Below are positions 26,833 to 36,439 of a stretch of 64,000 nt of DNA, in pieces. How positions within the stretch are numbered: position 1 is the first letter of the stretch; each line of letters opens with the position of its first letter. A program made the translations under genes and the position numbers. The stretch spans positions 310,001 to 374,000 of the forward strand of contig NZ_JAUQSX010000005.1 in assembly GCF_030581005.1 (NCBI RefSeq), given 5' to 3'. Source of the DNA: Hymenobacter mellowenesis (GTDB taxonomy: Bacteria > Bacteroidota > Bacteroidia > Cytophagales > Hymenobacteraceae). The notes beneath the pieces were generated by a model. That model saw nothing but the letters and a program-made list of their open reading frames with translations, was not told the DNA's origin and searched no databases.

Positions 26833-28353
26833 CTACTGCTGAATTGCGTCCGGCACATCAAAATGCTGCGATGTTGCCGAGGCGGCTGAAGGCTCGCAGC
26901 ACACATCGGGCACTTCAAAGTAGCGCTCCATCACGCCGTTAATGTTGCCTTCGCAGCCGGGCGTGAGGTCGATATCAAACTCAATGTCATTGCTGAACTG
27001 GCGCAGCGGAATCAGCACGCGGCCGTAGGGGAGGCGCAGGGGCGGTAGCGTCACGGTAGGCTGACCGCTGCGATGCGCAGCGCGTAGCGTGGCGAAACGA
27101 GCCTGCATCTGAGCATCGAAAGACGCGGCGCTGCTTAGTAGTTCGCGCCAGGCCTCGGTTACGTGGCCGGCCAGGAAAACGCCTGTGAGCAGCAGGGCGG
27201 GCCCCAAGCCGGTGCGTAGCCACCTCGGCCAGCCGGTCATTGTCCCGGAAACTTGCTGGGCGGCCAGCCAAGCCAGCAGGGCCGCTGAAATAAGCATCAC
27301 CAGCAGGATTTCGTTTTGAGCGCGCATGAGTGGCGGACCCACCACGATATAGCGGAAGAGCAGAAATCCGGCGAAATGGAGTGCCCCAAATGCCGCCAGC
27401 AGCCCCCACCACTGGCGGCGACCCACCGAAATCAGCCGCCCCCCCGCTTGGCGGTGCCAGCAGCCCAGCCACCAGCCGGTGCCGGCCGCAGCCAGCAAAC
27501 TCAGCAGAATTTGCGGCTTTACGAGAAACAAAACGAGGGAGTACGCTGCCCGCGGCCCCAGCACCAGCCAGCGGTAGGCGTGCAGCGGGTCGGACGGCGG
27601 CGCCATGGCGATGACGCGGGCCCAGTTGCCGGGCGCCACCACGGCCACAACCGTAGCCGCGCCCCCCACCGCCAGCCAGAGCCAGCCCTTGGGCCTAGCC
27701 GCCGCTGGCAAAAAGTAGCCCAGCACCGCCAGCACCGGCAGGGCCTGTGCCAGCGTCAATTCATTGCCCACCAACGCCAGCACCAGCGGCCCGCAGGCGC
27801 AGGCGGCGGTGCGCCAGGGCCGCGCCGGTTGGCCCCAGCCCACGCGCAGGGCCAGCGCTGTGAAATTCAACAACCCAATCAAGGGCACCTGGTAGGCCAC
27901 CGCGCCACAAAACCAGTAGAGAAACGAGAACGGCGCGGGTGCCGCGTTGCAAAACAGCGCCAGCAGCAGCCCCGCCGCCCAAAACGCCGCGGCCCAGGAG
28001 CAGGCCACCCGCAAAGCCGAGTGAAACAGCGCCCGAATCAGATGTGCGATGCTCATCCACTGCGCAACGAATAGCGCAGCCGTAACGGGCTTCACGCCGC
28101 CCAGCCAGCCGTAGGTGACGGGGTTGAGCCAGGTCATGAACACCGTGGAGGTGTAGCGGCCGGTCCAAGTGAGGTAGAGCCAGCTTTGTACGCCCAGGAA
28201 CCCATGCTGCCGCGTCCAGTAGGCATCGCGGAAATCATCGAAAAACGGCTGATTAAACGCCGTCAGTAGCAGAAACGGGGCCAGCGCCAGCAGCAGCCCC
28301 AGCCGCAGCAGCAGCTTGAGACGCGGCTGCTTCAAGGTTGCTGAATCCGGCAT
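26833..28353 (-). CDS. GT-C-like polytopic membrane protein (DUF6056-like)
   Basis: A 506-aa protein with ten or more hydrophobic segments. The first periplasmic loop contains QPFFDDFRDAYW followed by WTGRYTSTVFM; acidic pairs at this place are typical of GT-C glycosyltransferases that use polyprenyl-phosphate sugars, and the layout resembles DUF6056. The C-terminal ~85 residues are soluble. The ATG at 28353 overlaps the stop of the hexosaminidase gene by 4 bp (ATGA), so translation is probably coupled. A longer TTG-type frame upstream is an artefact of the overlap. The substrate is unknown, and the glycosyltransferase assignment is inferred. Confidence 0.65.
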   Translation of the reverse strand: MPDSATLKQPRLKLLLRLGLLLALAPFLLLTAFNQPFFDDFRDAYWTRQHGFLGVQSWLYLTWTGRYTSTVFMTWLNPVTYGWLGGVKPVTAALFVAQWMSIAHLIRALFHSALRVACSWAAAFWAAGLLLALFCNAAPAPFSFLYWFCGAVAYQVPLIGLLNFTALALRVGWGQPARPWRTAACACGPLVLALVGNELTLAQALPVLAVLGYFLPAAARPKGWLWLAVGGAATVVAVVAPGNWARVIAMAPPSDPLHAYRWLVLGPRAAYSLVLFLVKPQILLSLLAAAGTGWWLGCWHRQAGGRLISVGRRQWWGLLAAFGALHFAGFLLFRYIVVGPPLMRAQNEILLVMLISAALLAWLAAQQVSGTMTGWPRWLRTGLGPALLLTGVFLAGHVTEAWRELLSSAASFDAQMQARFATLRAAHRSGQPTVTLPPLRLPYGRVLIPLRQFSNDIEFDIDLTPGCEGNINGVMERYFEVPDVCCEPSAASATSQHFDVPDAIQQ

Positions 28354-30419
28354 CACGGGGCCGAAACGCTGGGGATGGCCAACCGGCGCGCCGCCTTCAC
28401 CACGGCCAGCTCCGCTTGTCCGGCCGGCGCCTGGGCCGCGTCGAGCGTCGCCTTGGCCGCTGCCAGCCACGCCGCCGACGGCACCTGTCCGCCTTGCAGC
28501 TGCATGAGCCGCTCCAGCAGCAGCCGGGCCACGGCCGCCAGGTTGGTGGAAAGCGGGCCGTACTCGCGCAGCGTTGGGTTTAGCAGAAACTGCGGTTGCA
28601 GCACCACGTCGTTGGCCTGCCAGCGCAATAGCTGTGCGCGCAGCGCGGCCACCTGCCGCTGCGAAGCGGCGGTGCGGCCCGCCGCCGTGGCGCCGCCTGC
28701 CACCACGCTGTCCACCAGTATGCCAAAGCGGCGGGCCACTTCCGATTCGGCCGGGGCGGCATCCACCAGCCGGTTCAGCGGGGTGGCGGTGGTGTAGGTG
28801 AAGCCCTGGAAATGGCGCTTGTATTCCTTCACCGGTTCCAGCACCTCGGCCAGCGTGCGTAGCGGCGCCACGTTGCTGCTACCGGCTAGCTGTTTGAGCA
28901 ACAGCTCGGGCACGATGCGGTGGCGCAAGCCCAGCGTTTCCAGCTCGGCCGAAATAACGGGCAGGCGCCGGTATAAGTCGGCCACGCTTTGGGTACTGGC
29001 CTGCGGCGACCACAGCCGCTCGGCCACCGCCGCGGCGCGCGGCCAGATGCGGGAGTCCAGCACCACCGAGTCGGCAAACTCGGCCCACATCGCCGCCTCG
29101 CCGCCCAGCACCAGCTTGCGCTCGACGGGCGTCAGGGGCGAGTCGGGCGGCAGCGGGTCAGTGAGGTAGGAGCTGGCGGCGGTGTTGTTCAGGTCGAGGT
29201 AGTAGCCGTTCGATAGCAGGACGGGGTGGCCAAGCTTGGCCGCGTCAACCAGACCTTTTTTGCCACGCCAGCTTTGAATAACCGTTTCTCTGGGCAAGTC
29301 CGGCCCCAGAATTTCATCCCAGCCAATCATCGTTTTGCCGCGCTTTTGCAGCAACGCCAGCACACGCCGGTTGAAGTAGGTTTGCAGCTGGTGCTTGTCC
29401 ACGGTTTTGCCATCGGCTTTCACCATTTTATTGGCCTGCATGTAAGCCACGATGCGCGGCGTGCGGCGCCAGTTGCGCCCGTCGTTTTCGTCGCCGCCGG
29501 CGTGGAAATACGGGTCCGGAAACAGTGCCGTCATCTCCGTAAACAGCGAATCCAGAAAGGTATAGGTGGTTTCCCGGGTGGGGTCGATGGCCACGTTGGT
29601 GGTGCGCCACGAGGTATAGGGCGCGTAGGTCGAGTCATTGGATTTCAGGCGCGGGTAGGCTACTATCCAGCTGGTGGTGTGGCTGGGCATGTCGAACTCC
29701 GGCACTACCCGAATGCCGCGCGCCGCCGCGTAGGCCAGCACTTCGCGCACCTGGGCCTGGGTGTAAAACAGGCCATCGGTGCTGCCCACCGTGTGCAGGC
29801 GCGGAAACACCTGGCTCTCGACGCGAAAGCCTTGGTCGTCGGTCAGGTGCCAGTGCAGCACGTTCAGCTTCACCGCCGCCATGCCGTCAATGTTGCGCTT
29901 GATAACGGCCACGGGCATGAAGTGCCGCGCCGCGTCAATCAGCAGCCCGCGCCAGGCAAAGCGCGGCTGGTCCTGGATGTCGACCTCGGGCAGGTAGCGC
30001 TGCTTTTTCTCCGTCACGGGCAGCTGCTCCAGCGTGGCCAGCGCCCGCAGCACGCCCAGGCTGGTGGGGGCGTCGATGCTCACGCCCATCGGCGTCACGC
30101 GCAGCGAGTACCGCTCCTCATCGAACTTCTCCGGCTGGCCAACGCGGCCGTAGCGGATTTGCAGCACCGGGCCAGCGGCTGGCTCGGCCGGCCCTTGCAG
30201 GCGCGTGAGCAATCGGCGCACGGCTGGCCGCACCGCCGGGTCGGGCGAGGCATCCAACTGCAGCTTCAGCGGCTTGCTGAGACTCAGGCGGTCTTTGCCC
30301 CAGTGCATTTCGGCGGGCAGGGGCAGCAGGTTGGGCGCGGGCTGCGCGCGGGTGGCCGGAGCAAGCAGAAACAACCACAGCCCCAGCCACGCGGCCAGAC
30401 AGATTCGGATTCCTATCAT
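28353..30419 (-). CDS. Beta-N-acetylhexosaminidase, glycoside hydrolase family 20
   Basis: A 688-aa enzyme that removes terminal GlcNAc or GalNAc, for example from chitin oligomers or glycoproteins. It has a signal peptide (about 1-25), a GH20b domain (about 30-148), then the TIM barrel with FAWRGLLIDAARHF, LNVLHWHLTDDQGF, VPEFDMPSH and the catalytic HAGGDE at 306-311 (Asp310 polarises the substrate acetamido group, Glu311 is the acid). The C-terminal region (about 510-688) is helical. I chose ATG 30419 because it opens the signal peptide; the longer frame is low-quality sequence. It is coupled to the downstream membrane protein. Confidence 0.93.
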   Translation of the reverse strand: MIGIRICLAAWLGLWLFLLAPATRAQPAPNLLPLPAEMHWGKDRLSLSKPLKLQLDASPDPAVRPAVRRLLTRLQGPAEPAAGPVLQIRYGRVGQPEKFDEERYSLRVTPMGVSIDAPTSLGVLRALATLEQLPVTEKKQRYLPEVDIQDQPRFAWRGLLIDAARHFMPVAVIKRNIDGMAAVKLNVLHWHLTDDQGFRVESQVFPRLHTVGSTDGLFYTQAQVREVLAYAAARGIRVVPEFDMPSHTTSWIVAYPRLKSNDSTYAPYTSWRTTNVAIDPTRETTYTFLDSLFTEMTALFPDPYFHAGGDENDGRNWRRTPRIVAYMQANKMVKADGKTVDKHQLQTYFNRRVLALLQKRGKTMIGWDEILGPDLPRETVIQSWRGKKGLVDAAKLGHPVLLSNGYYLDLNNTAASSYLTDPLPPDSPLTPVERKLVLGGEAAMWAEFADSVVLDSRIWPRAAAVAERLWSPQASTQSVADLYRRLPVISAELETLGLRHRIVPELLLKQLAGSSNVAPLRTLAEVLEPVKEYKRHFQGFTYTTATPLNRLVDAAPAESEVARRFGILVDSVVAGGATAAGRTAASQRQVAALRAQLLRWQANDVVLQPQFLLNPTLREYGPLSTNLAAVARLLLERLMQLQGGQVPSAAWLAAAKATLDAAQAPAGQAELAVVKAARRLAIPSVSAP

Positions 30420-30463
30420 CCGGGCAAAGTACGGGCAGGCGCCGCGTAACGCCGCCGCCGGAG

Positions 30464-31324
30464 CTACTCGACCACCAGCCGTTTGGCCACTGCGCCCAGC
30501 GGGGTTTGCACCTGCACCACATAAAGACCAGGCGCTAGGCCGCTCAAATCCAGGCCAACCCGCGCCGTTGCGGGCAGGGGCAGACGGCGTACCACGCGCT
30601 GCAGGTCCCTGATAAGCACTTCGCCACCTTGCCGACTCAACTCGGTAGGCAGCGTGAGAACGGCCTGCTGCGAAGCAGGATTGGGTGCCAGTGAAACGGC
30701 CGCCTCCACGGCTGGCCGGGTGGCCAGGGCCGTGGGGGTGCTGGCGCAAGCCACGGGCGGCGACCCGCCGCCGGCGCAAATCGACGACACGCACACCCGA
30801 TAAGCCAGGTTCGGACTCAGCCCCGTGAACGTGTACTGCGGCGTGGTAACGGCCGTGGAGCCGACCAGCGTCCCGGTCGTCGTTGCGCAGTCAATAAAAT
30901 AGCCCGAAGCCCCGGGCGTAGCCGTAGCCGAAACGCTGACGCTGGTGCTTGTGCGCGTCAGCACCAGGTTGGTGACGGACGGGCAGGTGGCAGCCGAGCC
31001 GGTAGTAAAGCTGGCGTTGATGGCCGTGGAGAAGCCGCTGGTGCCGCAATAGCTGGTCACGGTCACCGTGTACAGGGTGCCCGGCGTCAGGTTGGCCAGC
31101 GCCACGGGCGGGGCCGTTGGGGCGGGATTGATGGTTTGGGCCGCGCCGCTGGCCGTCTGGTACACGATGACGTAGTTCACCGGCGTCGGGCTGGGTACCG
31201 GGAAGGTGAGGGTGGCACTCGTGCTGGTAACGTTGGTGATAATGAGGTTGGTGGGCGGGTTGCACTGTGCAGCGGCGCCGAAGGGAGCAGCCGCTAACGC
31301 GGCGAGCAGTAAGCGTTTAAGCAT
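30464..31324 (-). CDS. Secreted fibronectin type III protein with T9SS sorting domain
   Basis: A 286-aa protein: signal peptide (about 1-19, AAAQ), an Fn3 domain (about 20-110; PPTNLIITNVTSTSATLTFP), a second Fn3-like domain (about 112-205), and a T9SS type A domain (about 210-286; VSLAPNPASQQAVLTLP, ending RLVVE). It is likely displayed at the surface. ATG 31324 starts the signal peptide. It sits just upstream of the GH20 gene on the same strand, 44 bp apart, so the two may be co-expressed. Confidence 0.82.
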   Translation of the reverse strand: MLKRLLLAALAAAPFGAAAQCNPPTNLIITNVTSTSATLTFPVPSPTPVNYVIVYQTASGAAQTINPAPTAPPVALANLTPGTLYTVTVTSYCGTSGFSTAINASFTTGSAATCPSVTNLVLTRTSTSVSVSATATPGASGYFIDCATTTGTLVGSTAVTTPQYTFTGLSPNLAYRVCVSSICAGGGSPPVACASTPTALATRPAVEAAVSLAPNPASQQAVLTLPTELSRQGGEVLIRDLQRVVRRLPLPATARVGLDLSGLAPGLYVVQVQTPLGAVAKRLVVE

Positions 31325-31438
31325 GGCAATAAACAGTTGGGTTGACGAATGCCAGCGGCCCCGCGCCGCCGGTATCTGCCAGACAAGCACAGCCGTGGAA
31401 AGGCTGCCCAACTGCTTCCAAGCGCCTGGAACGCCTAC

Positions 31439-32788
31439 TTAAATCAACCCCCGGGCCTTAAATTCCAGATACTTATTAATGGTATTCACCGTCAAATCCT
31501 TCGGCGCCGTCAGCAGCGAATAAATGCCGTAGCGCTGCAATTCGAGCACAATCTGGCGCTTTTCCTGCGCAAATTTCTCCGCGATGGTTTGGTTGTACAC
31601 GTCCTCCGTCGTGTCGGCCGGCGCCTCCAGAAACTCCCGCAACTCGGTGTTCTCGAAGAAAACCACCAGCAGCAGGTGGTCTTTCGACATGCGCCGCAGG
31701 TAGGGCAGCTGGCGCTGCATGCCGTGCAGCGTCTCAAAATTGGTGAACAGAATCAGCAGGCTGCGCTGCTTGATGCGGGCCCGCACCGTGGCGTAAAGCA
31801 GCTCAAAATCGGTTTCAAGGTACTTGGTTTTCTGGCGGTACAGGATTTCGAGCAGCTTCAGTAAGTGGCCGGGGCGGCGGTCGGCGGCCAGGGTGGCGCC
31901 GGGCTGATTGGAGAAGGTGAGCAGGCCGGCTTTGTCGTGCTTGAGCAGGGCAATGTTGCTGACCACCAGCGTGGCGTTGATGGCGTAGTCGAGCAGGCTC
32001 AGCCCGTCGAAGGGCATGCGCATCACCCGGCCTTTGTCGATGAGGCAGTACACCTGCTGGGCGCGCTCGTCCTGGAAGTGGTTCACCACCAGCGCGTCGG
32101 CCGCGCCAGTGCCGGCCCGGCGGGCCGTGGCTTTCCAGTTGATGCTACGCGGGTCGTCGCCGGGTACGTAGGGCCGGATTTGCTCAAACTCCATGCTGTG
32201 GCCCACGCGCCGGATGCGCTTTACGCCCACCTCCGTGAGGCGGTTGTGAATGGCCAGCAGCTCGTACTGCCGCATCTGCAGAAACGACGGGTACACCGGC
32301 ACCGTGCGGCCCTGCTCGTAGCGGAAGCGCCGCCGTACCAGCCCCAGCGGCGAGGCCGCGTAAATATTCAGCGCCCCAAATTCGTATTCGCCGCGCTTGG
32401 TGGGCCGCAGCTGGTAGTTGATGATGGTGGTTTCGCCCGGCTTCACAGTGGCCCGAAATAGCACATCGCGCCGCTGAAACTGATGCGGAATCTCGTCAAT
32501 CGTCTCGGTCTGTATGGAAAACCGGTAGCGGTTTTCGAGGTAAATCTGCACGTCGTTGTCCGAGCCGTTGGCCAGCTTGTCGCCCATCACGCGGCGGCCG
32601 AACACAGGCACGGTTTTGTTTTTCGACGGGGCATAAAGCAGCAGCGCATCGAGCAGCGCCAGCACCACAAACACGCCCAGCGCAATCTGCATCGGCCCCA
32701 GCAGCCACGGCAGGAAAAAGGCCACGATGAAGCCAATGGCCAGAATGGCTACCAGCAGGAAAAAGCGCCGGGTCAGGAAAAAGCTCAT
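31439..32788 (-). CDS. DUF58 family protein of the MoxR cluster
   Basis: A 449-aa protein with two N-terminal helices (about 8-50), a beta-rich segment, and the DUF58 signature GHSMEFEQIRPYVPGDDPRSI followed by NWKATARR near residues 195-225. The C-terminal half has a von Willebrand A-like character. DUF58 proteins are standard partners of MoxR AAA ATPases, perhaps as clients or adaptors in envelope protein assembly. Here the gene is separated from moxR by the NADAR gene and a palindromic element. Its ATG overlaps the NADAR stop (ATGA). Confidence 0.9.
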   Translation of the reverse strand: MSFFLTRRFFLLVAILAIGFIVAFFLPWLLGPMQIALGVFVVLALLDALLLYAPSKNKTVPVFGRRVMGDKLANGSDNDVQIYLENRYRFSIQTETIDEIPHQFQRRDVLFRATVKPGETTIINYQLRPTKRGEYEFGALNIYAASPLGLVRRRFRYEQGRTVPVYPSFLQMRQYELLAIHNRLTEVGVKRIRRVGHSMEFEQIRPYVPGDDPRSINWKATARRAGTGAADALVVNHFQDERAQQVYCLIDKGRVMRMPFDGLSLLDYAINATLVVSNIALLKHDKAGLLTFSNQPGATLAADRRPGHLLKLLEILYRQKTKYLETDFELLYATVRARIKQRSLLILFTNFETLHGMQRQLPYLRRMSKDHLLLVVFFENTELREFLEAPADTTEDVYNQTIAEKFAQEKRQIVLELQRYGIYSLLTAPKDLTVNTINKYLEFKARGLI

Positions 32789-33336
32789 GCGTTACGTAGT
32801 TGGTCCCGAACTTCCATCAAGGCAAAGCCCAGCAAATTAGGCCCTTGCCAGCGGGCGGGGTTCCCCGCATCCGGCGAATCGGCCGCCAGGCCGATGCCCC
32901 AGATGGTGTCCACCGGACTGGCCTCGACCAGCACCCGGTCATTAGTGGAGAGCAGAAACTTCAGCAGCTCCCGGTTCTGGCTGAACTTGTGCAGGTTGCC
33001 GGTTTTCACAATCTCATATTTGTGCGCTTCCCACACTTCGGGCACGAAGCCAACGATTTCGCGGCCCAACTTCTTGGCTTCGGCCGGGCTTGTGGCGGCC
33101 AGAATTCGGGCCAAAGTGGCTTCATTCTCGAAAAGCCGTGCTTTCTCAGCCATCATCCAATGCTCAGTGGAGGGGTAGTTGAGGCCGTCAATCTTGAAAT
33201 CGGCTACCCACCACTGGCTGAGGCAGGACTTGGTGATGACGCCATTCTTACTGGGTTGGTGCCCCCAAAAAAACAGGTACTTGACGCGGACGTCCTGTGC
33301 CAGTTGCTCAAGGAGCCAAGCGGTGGAGTAAGCCAT
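32785..33336 (-). CDS. NADAR family protein (YbiA-like N-glycosidase)
   Basis: A 183-aa protein with the NADAR pattern: YLFFWGHQP, SQWWVADFKIDGLNYPSTEHWM (Trp-rich segment then the conserved EHWMMAEKA), EKARLFEN, and VDTIWGIGLAADSPDAGNPARW. NADAR enzymes cleave N-glycosidic bonds in ADP-ribose-type compounds, and some reverse ADP-ribosylation of guanine. ATG 33336 is preferred: the upstream ATG at 33372 lies inside the neighbouring palindromic repeat. The gene lies between moxR and DUF58, an unusual place, and is coupled to DUF58 by a 4-bp overlap. Confidence 0.88.
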   Translation of the reverse strand: MAYSTAWLLEQLAQDVRVKYLFFWGHQPSKNGVITKSCLSQWWVADFKIDGLNYPSTEHWMMAEKARLFENEATLARILAATSPAEAKKLGREIVGFVPEVWEAHKYEIVKTGNLHKFSQNRELLKFLLSTNDRVLVEASPVDTIWGIGLAADSPDAGNPARWQGPNLLGFALMEVRDQLRNA

Positions 33337-33363
33337 GTTCTTTTGCCAAGTGGCATTAATTCT

Positions 33364-33474
33364 GAACGTCATGCTGAGCGTAGCCGAAGCATCTCGCGTG
33401 CAACACTAATTCTTTCCTTACAATTGAGTTACTAATCCACGCGAGATGCTTCGGCTGCGCTCAGCATAACGTTC
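33364..33474. repeat. Long inverted repeat, class TCATGCTGAGCG, copy 1
   Basis: Arms 33364-33400 and 33438-33474 match at 35 of 37 positions when folded, with a 37-nt loop. The core of the arms is TCATGCTGAGCG and GAAGCATCTC. It lies 14 bp after the moxR stop and 27 bp before the NADAR start. Related copies are at 41242-41339 and 52537-52659. Confidence 0.85.
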
Positions 33475-33488
33475 CACCTCGTTCCGCT

Positions 33489-34625
<1,137 letters not shown>

Positions 34626-34901
34626 TTACAAAGTGCTGGCGTAGCCAATGAATGTCTGGGCGGTTTCCTCGTCGGCGCAAACCGCGAGTAGTTCCGAATG
34701 AATTTTAGCGGCGTAGTCGGCCGACACCAGCCGGTGGTGGTAGCGCTTCAGGTCCTGTAGCAGTTCGGCCAGATTGTTCCAGTCGAGGCCATCCATCAGG
34801 GCCATTTCAGCAGCCGGGGCCTGCTTGTAGAAGCGCCGCAAATCCCACTGGTATTTGATGAGCACGGCGAGCTTCTCGACGGTGAGCAAGTGCGCGTTCA
34901 T
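34626..34901 (-). CDS. Small helical protein of the MoxR operon, unknown function
   Basis: A 91-aa soluble protein, mostly alpha-helical (VEKLAVLIKYQWDLRRFYKQ, LLQDLKRYHHRLVSADYAAK), with no signal peptide, membrane segment or known motif. It is tightly packed: its ATG overlaps the DUF4350 stop by 4 bp (ATGA) and its stop touches the MoxR start. This makes it a real gene and a likely partner of MoxR. I do not recognise the family. Confidence 0.75.
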   Translation of the reverse strand: MNAHLLTVEKLAVLIKYQWDLRRFYKQAPAAEMALMDGLDWNNLAELLQDLKRYHHRLVSADYAAKIHSELLAVCADEETAQTFIGYASTL

Positions 34902-36439
34902 CGGCCGGCCTCCCGCTTAAAATCACTGAGTGCTTTGCTCAGCTGCAGCAGCTGCTGGTCCGTCATCTGGGGCGCGGTGCGGGCGAAGTTCACCAGCCGC
35001 AGCAGCTCATCCACGCGCGGGCGCGGCAGGCCCGATTTCTGGCTGAGGCGCTCGCGGAAGTCGGCATCGGCAAAGTCGGGGCTGTTTTCCTGGAAGCGCA
35101 GGCGCAGGTAATCCATGAACAACGCCACCTTCTTCTCGGCAATCAGCGCATGGTTGCTGCCTTGCCGGTAGAGGCTGGCCACGGTGCGCGTAAACAGCAG
35201 CGTGGTATTGGGCAAGGGCTTGATGGTGGGAATGATGCGCTGGCGCCGCCGGGCTTCCACCAGCACAAACAGCAGCCCGCCGAACAGGCACAGATAATAG
35301 GCCCAGCGCAACGCCTCGTGGGCAAACACCACCCGCAGCAGCGACTGTTCGCCCACCGGCCCCTGCTTCATGTATTCGTCCCACCAGGCCCGGCGCGCGG
35401 GCAGATAGGCCAGTGCCGCCTCTGCAAAGCCCGCCGTGCGCGGGCGCAGCAGGTTATAGTTGGTGAAGGCCACCGGCGCCGTGCACAGGTAAAAATGCCC
35501 TCGCCCGTAATCAATCCGAACAAAGACGGCGTGGCCCCGCGCATCCGTAGCCAGGGTGCGCCCCACGCGCCCCGAATCTACTTCCAAGTACTGCTCTACC
35601 CCGACGCCGGGCAGCCGGATGTGGGCCCGCGCCAGCGCCGGATTGGTGAAGCGCAGGTCGACGGAATCGATGGAGAAAATGCCCTTCAGGTTTTTGGAAG
35701 ATGTAAGCTCCCGCTCTTTCACCTGGAAGCCCAGGCTGTCGCGCAGCATGCCACGCTGGCTGCGGAAGTGCCTTGCCGCCACAAAAGCGTTGTTGCCGCG
35801 AGCCACGTATTGCAGCAAGGCCTGGGCATCGAGGCGAGTTAATTCAAAATCATCGTTTATAAACAGATAATTAGCCGAGCCCGCCCGAAGTGGAATGGCG
35901 CCGGTCGATTCTTCCTCCTCATCGTCCTGCCATTCCTCCGCTACGGATGATGCTGCCGAGTCGGGAGCGGTGGCCGTGGTGTCGGCCGCGTTTGCCGCGC
36001 TGTCGGCGCTGGCTGAGTCGGTGTTTTCGTGGGCCGAAGCCAGGTCGTTGGCATCGGGCGCCTGGGCCGTCCCGGCCGAGTCAGCGGGGGCTTCGGCTTC
36101 TTCCGCTTCGTCGTTTTCTGCGGCTTCGTTGGCCCTGCTCTCGGCTCGGCGCAGGGCTTCGCGCATCTGGCGCGAGGGGTAGTCGGGCGCGGCATCGTCG
36201 TAGGCGATGCCGGTGAGCTGGCTGTACACGGGCAGGCGCACGGTTTCCACCGAGTCGGTGCCGAGCAGGCGCGGCAGTTGGTCATACAGCACGTAGGTGC
36301 CGTAGGGAATCTTGTCCTTGTTGATGTAGGTCGGGCGCCAGTCCAAGGGCTTGGGCCGGTTGTATTCCAAGGTCACGTAGCCCGCAAACAGCAGCGCCAC
36401 GCCCAGCAAATACAGGCGAAAGGTCGAAATCTGCGGCAT
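34898..36439 (-). CDS. DUF4350-like membrane protein of the MoxR operon
   Basis: A 513-aa protein. ATG 36439 starts a first helix (about 6-22); a longer TTG-type frame upstream is not needed. DKIPYGTYVLYDQLPRLLG and later YLFINDDFELTRLDAQALLQYVARGNNAFVAA resemble the DUF4350 fold (ThuA/GATase-like). Residues ~100-205 are very acidic and Ser/Ala-rich (many EEAEAPADS-type stretches) and probably disordered. A second helix lies near 405-425, followed by a cytoplasmic helical domain. DUF4350 genes accompany MoxR, DUF4129 and DUF58 genes in many bacteria. Start and stop overlap both neighbours by 4 bp. Confidence 0.85.
   Translation of the reverse strand: MPQISTFRLYLLGVALLFAGYVTLEYNRPKPLDWRPTYINKDKIPYGTYVLYDQLPRLLGTDSVETVRLPVYSQLTGIAYDDAAPDYPSRQMREALRRAESRANEAAENDEAEEAEAPADSAGTAQAPDANDLASAHENTDSASADSAANAADTTATAPDSAASSVAEEWQDDEEEESTGAIPLRAGSANYLFINDDFELTRLDAQALLQYVARGNNAFVAARHFRSQRGMLRDSLGFQVKERELTSSKNLKGIFSIDSVDLRFTNPALARAHIRLPGVGVEQYLEVDSGRVGRTLATDARGHAVFVRIDYGRGHFYLCTAPVAFTNYNLLRPRTAGFAEAALAYLPARRAWWDEYMKQGPVGEQSLLRVVFAHEALRWAYYLCLFGGLLFVLVEARRRQRIIPTIKPLPNTTLLFTRTVASLYRQGSNHALIAEKKVALFMDYLRLRFQENSPDFADADFRERLSQKSGLPRPRVDELLRLVNFARTAPQMTDQQLLQLSKALSDFKREAGR

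Noticed and set aside
28354..28470. N-terminal extension of the GT-C-like protein up to 28470
   Set aside because: The extension is Gly/Arg-rich, overlaps the end of the GH20 gene, and ATG 28353 gives the standard ATGA overlap and a clean first helix.
30420..30794. N-terminal extension of the GH20 protein
   Set aside because: It overlaps the T9SS gene upstream and lacks any domain; ATG 30419 opens a normal signal peptide.
33337..33372. ATG at 33372 as start of the NADAR gene
   Set aside because: This ATG is part of the repeat arm (TCATGCTGAGCG, read on the other strand), so it is probably not a conserved start; ATG 33336 fits the family length.
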